From Aphelocoma coerulescens (taxonomy: Eukaryota; Chordata; Aves; Passeriformes; Corvidae), in contig NW_027184063.1 of assembly GCF_041296385.1 (NCBI RefSeq), positions 124,001 through 188,000 on the forward strand: a DNA stretch of 64,000 bases, in the 5' to 3' direction. The notes under the pieces were generated by a model. It did no database searches. It had not been told where the DNA came from and worked only from the letters and a program-made list of their open reading frames with translations. Each line of letters opens with the position of its first letter. Position 1 is the first letter of the stretch. The position numbers were made by a program, and so were the translations under genes. Positions 62,352 through 64,000 of the stretch are shown piece after piece.

Positions 62352-64000
62352 GATTCTCGCAGCCCAGTCACTTTCACACACCTTCGGTATCCCTGAGTCC
62401 AAGCAGCTAAAGCTCACAGAGACAGAAGTGTCAGGAAGGAAAACGTTGCAAAAGCACCCCCTTCTCTTATCAGCATATAAATTGTGCACAACAGGCTGCG
62501 GCACCGAACCTTCCTTCTCAGATAGACATGCCATCACACTTTTCACTCTTGCAGCTCGGTTGAAAAGCTCCAGCAGCTGCTCCCGCAATAGCAAAAGGTT
62601 CTAGAAGTGAAAGCCAGTTTGGGGCTGCACCTTCTCCTTGCCGCATGTAAGCCACACCAAACTCCCTGATGCACTCTGTCCTCCCCTTCTCAAAGGAGTA
62701 GACGGTGGCATCAGGACACACCTGTGTCCCAGCAGCTGGGTGCCCAGCCGGGAGCAGGAGCATGGCTGGGGCTGCTCCCAAAGTTGCCCCGCCCCAATGC
62801 CAGAGCCAGAAATGGGCTGAGGGGGGGCTGGATCAGGCTTTATTGTCCAGCTGCATGCCAGGAGTGAGCACAAAATCTACCTGCATTCTCTGCAGCATGC
62901 CATCCTGGAGCAGAGCCATTGCCAAAGGAAGCCGTGAGCCCGTGACAAGCCAGTGCCGGAGTGGGATCCTAGCAGCACCTGTGGAAGCCGGGAGAGAGGA
63001 GCCCACCTGGAGCAGGTTCGTGCAGGATTAATCATCCTGTGGCTTCCCACCAGGGTCCTGTTGCTTCCAAAAGGCCCCACAGTGTCACTGTGGCCCCTCG
63101 GTTCCACCAGGTTCCATAGTGTCACTGTGGTGCCCAGGGTTCCGTCAGCTTCGCCAGCATCCCCACAGTCTCCAGGGCTCCCCGAGCTTCTGTGGTGTCA
63201 CAGTGGAGGCAGGGTTGCATCAGGTTCCATAGCATCACCACGGTCTCCAGGGCTCCCAGAGGTTCTGTGGTGTCACAGTGGAGGCAGGGTTGCATCAGGT
63301 TCCATAGCATCAGCACGGTCTCCAGGGCTCCCAGAGGTTCTGTGGTGTCACAGTGGAGGCAGGGTTGCATCAGGTTCCATAGCATCACCACGGTCTCCAG
63401 GGCTCCCCTGAGCTTCTGTGGTGGTGTCACAGAGGAGCCAGGCTTCCTTGTAGTTCCCCAGCATCACAAAGGCTCTCCTGGGAGCCACGGGTCACAAAGC
63501 ACCGTGGGCTCTGTGCAGCCCCGCTGTGTCACAATGGCCGCTGGCTTCCACGAGCCCCCGCAGTGTCCCAGTGGGCCCGTGGCTTTAGGAGTGGGTGGCT
63601 GGGAGTTGGTGCCAGCGGCTGGGGGAGAAGCAGCAGGGACTGTGTGCGGACAGTGCCATGGCCACTTGTGTGGCCACTGGTGTCTCTGTGCCAGGCACAG
63701 CCGTGGTGTGTAACACCGGCTCCGGGTCCTTTGGCTGTGCAGGTGGCAGTCACGGCCTGGAGCAGGGCTGCTCCCGGGGGACAGCCTGGGGCAGGAGGCT
63801 GCTGGAGATTCATTCCCCACGCGCTGCAGCTCCTTGTCATGAGGTGCTCGGAGTGATTGGAAAGGCTGTTGGCAGCAGGCAGTTCTGTGGGTTCGAGCTG
63901 TGGAGCTGTCAGCGGGAATGCAAAGGCCAAGCTGGGGAGCCTTTTGTCCTGGTGCCTTTAGTGTGTGAGCAGTCCCTGGTGCCGTTGTCTTTGGATCCTG
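62352..64000 (+). repeat. Macrosatellite unit 29 (subfamily B, partial, 1649 bp visible)
   Basis: Cut by the window edge. Partner of unit 23 (gaaatgggctg, cgtgacaagcc, ccatagtgtc, three 75-mers). Private G at 63936 (gctggggagc for gctggtgagc) removes the donor-like GT present in all other units. Confidence 0.95.
63184..63409 (+). repeat. 75 bp minisatellite in unit 29, 3 copies
   Basis: Code CTC GTG GTC, matching unit 23 apart from its normal gagcttc start. Confidence 0.95.

Larger units (their letters stand above)
1..64000. repeat. Macrosatellite array, ~2.27 kb unit, 28 full units plus a partial one
   Basis: The same sequence recurs head-to-tail across the whole window. The motif gattctcgca starts at 1, 2269, 4537, 6805 and so on to 62352. 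Successive spacings are 2268 bp thirteen times, then 2343, 2268 x3, 2193, 2268 x3, 2049, 2125, 2124, 2126, 2050, 2200 and 2049. All units have the same orientation and there is no unrelated insertion. Neighbouring units differ at only a handful of positions by eye. The length steps are whole 75 bp minisatellite copies plus three small indels. Both window edges cut through a unit, so the true array is longer. Macrosatellites with kilobase units are known in vertebrate heterochromatin, but I do not recognise this family. Confidence 0.97.
47050..64000. repeat. Subfamily B block of the array (end of unit 21 to unit 29)
   Basis: Units are 2049-2200 bp. Diagnostic states are ctcgcagccc, gacatgggctg (gaaatgggctg in units 23 and 29), the edge copy agtctccagggctcc, gggcccgtggc (one C fewer than A), ggagaagcagcag, ggctccgggtcc, an 8 bp gctgcagc before tccttg, ttctgtgggttcgag, agatggcttcc and mostly gaactagagg. 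Minisatellites are shorter (2-4 copies) and contain no cacagAgg copies. The subfamily continues to the window edge. Confidence 0.85.

Noticed and set aside
1..64000. Hundreds of open frames of about 60-320 codons on both strands
   Set aside because: They recur identically in each unit and overlap on both strands. Those I checked start with GTG and lack a recognisable family. Counting them as genes would list the same non-coding repeat many times over.
1..64000. Tandem gene cluster such as rDNA, 5S RNA or histone genes
   Set aside because: I see no rRNA, tRNA or histone-like sequence in the unit; the frames do not resemble histones.
1..64000. Transposon or endogenous retrovirus as the repeat unit
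   Set aside because: No terminal repeats, target-site duplications, reverse transcriptase, transposase or poly(A)/microsatellite tails were seen. Unit junctions are seamless.
1..64000. Array as a pure assembly artefact
   Set aside because: Units carry distinct private variants and ordered higher-order blocks, which simple assembler duplication of one unit would not create. Exact copy number still cannot be verified from the sequence alone.

Overview
The whole 64 kb window is one head-to-tail macrosatellite. A unit of about 2.27 kb repeats 28 full times, plus a 1,649 bp partial unit at the right edge. The array runs off both ends, so no flanking single-copy DNA is visible. I cut the units at the phase of base 1 (the motif gattctcgca), which is arbitrary. 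Each unit contains a GC-rich minisatellite of 75 bp copies (2 to 6 per unit, 127 in all), set between degenerate relatives of the same 75-mer.

Layout: units 1-21 (1-47628) are subfamily A, 2268 bp with five 75-mers. The exceptions are unit 14 (2343 bp, six copies) and unit 18 (2193 bp, four copies). Units 22-29 (47629-64000) are subfamily B, 2049-2200 bp with two to four copies and about a dozen shared substitutions and small indels. The A-to-B change lies inside unit 21, at about 46.9-47.3 kb. Shared rare variants show higher-order duplication: units 1-3 match units 15-17 at an offset of 31,827 bp, and units 22-23 match units 28-29 at an offset of 12,674 bp.

No protein-coding gene can be supported. 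Every unit carries frames of about 90-320 codons, but the ones I checked open only from GTG. In the best-conserved one (about 141 codons), most variants between units change the amino acid. The 75 bp period is a multiple of three, which by itself produces 25-residue repeats in several frames. Each unit does hold signals a transcript could use: a minus-strand AATAAA, splice-like sites, a GC box in most units, and a TATA-like sequence. None is evidence of transcription.

Organism: no bacterial or viral genes, operons or ribosome-binding sites are seen. Nested GC-rich mini/macrosatellite DNA with eukaryote-type signals points to a vertebrate nuclear genome. A bird (a microchromosome or sex-chromosome heterochromatic block) is my best guess, from general sequence character only. 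I do not recognise the unit as a named satellite family.

Array code used below: each 75-mer is written as three letters: start gagCttc or gagGttc (C/G), middle cacagTgg or cacagAgg (T/A), end catcaGcac or catcaCcac (G/C).
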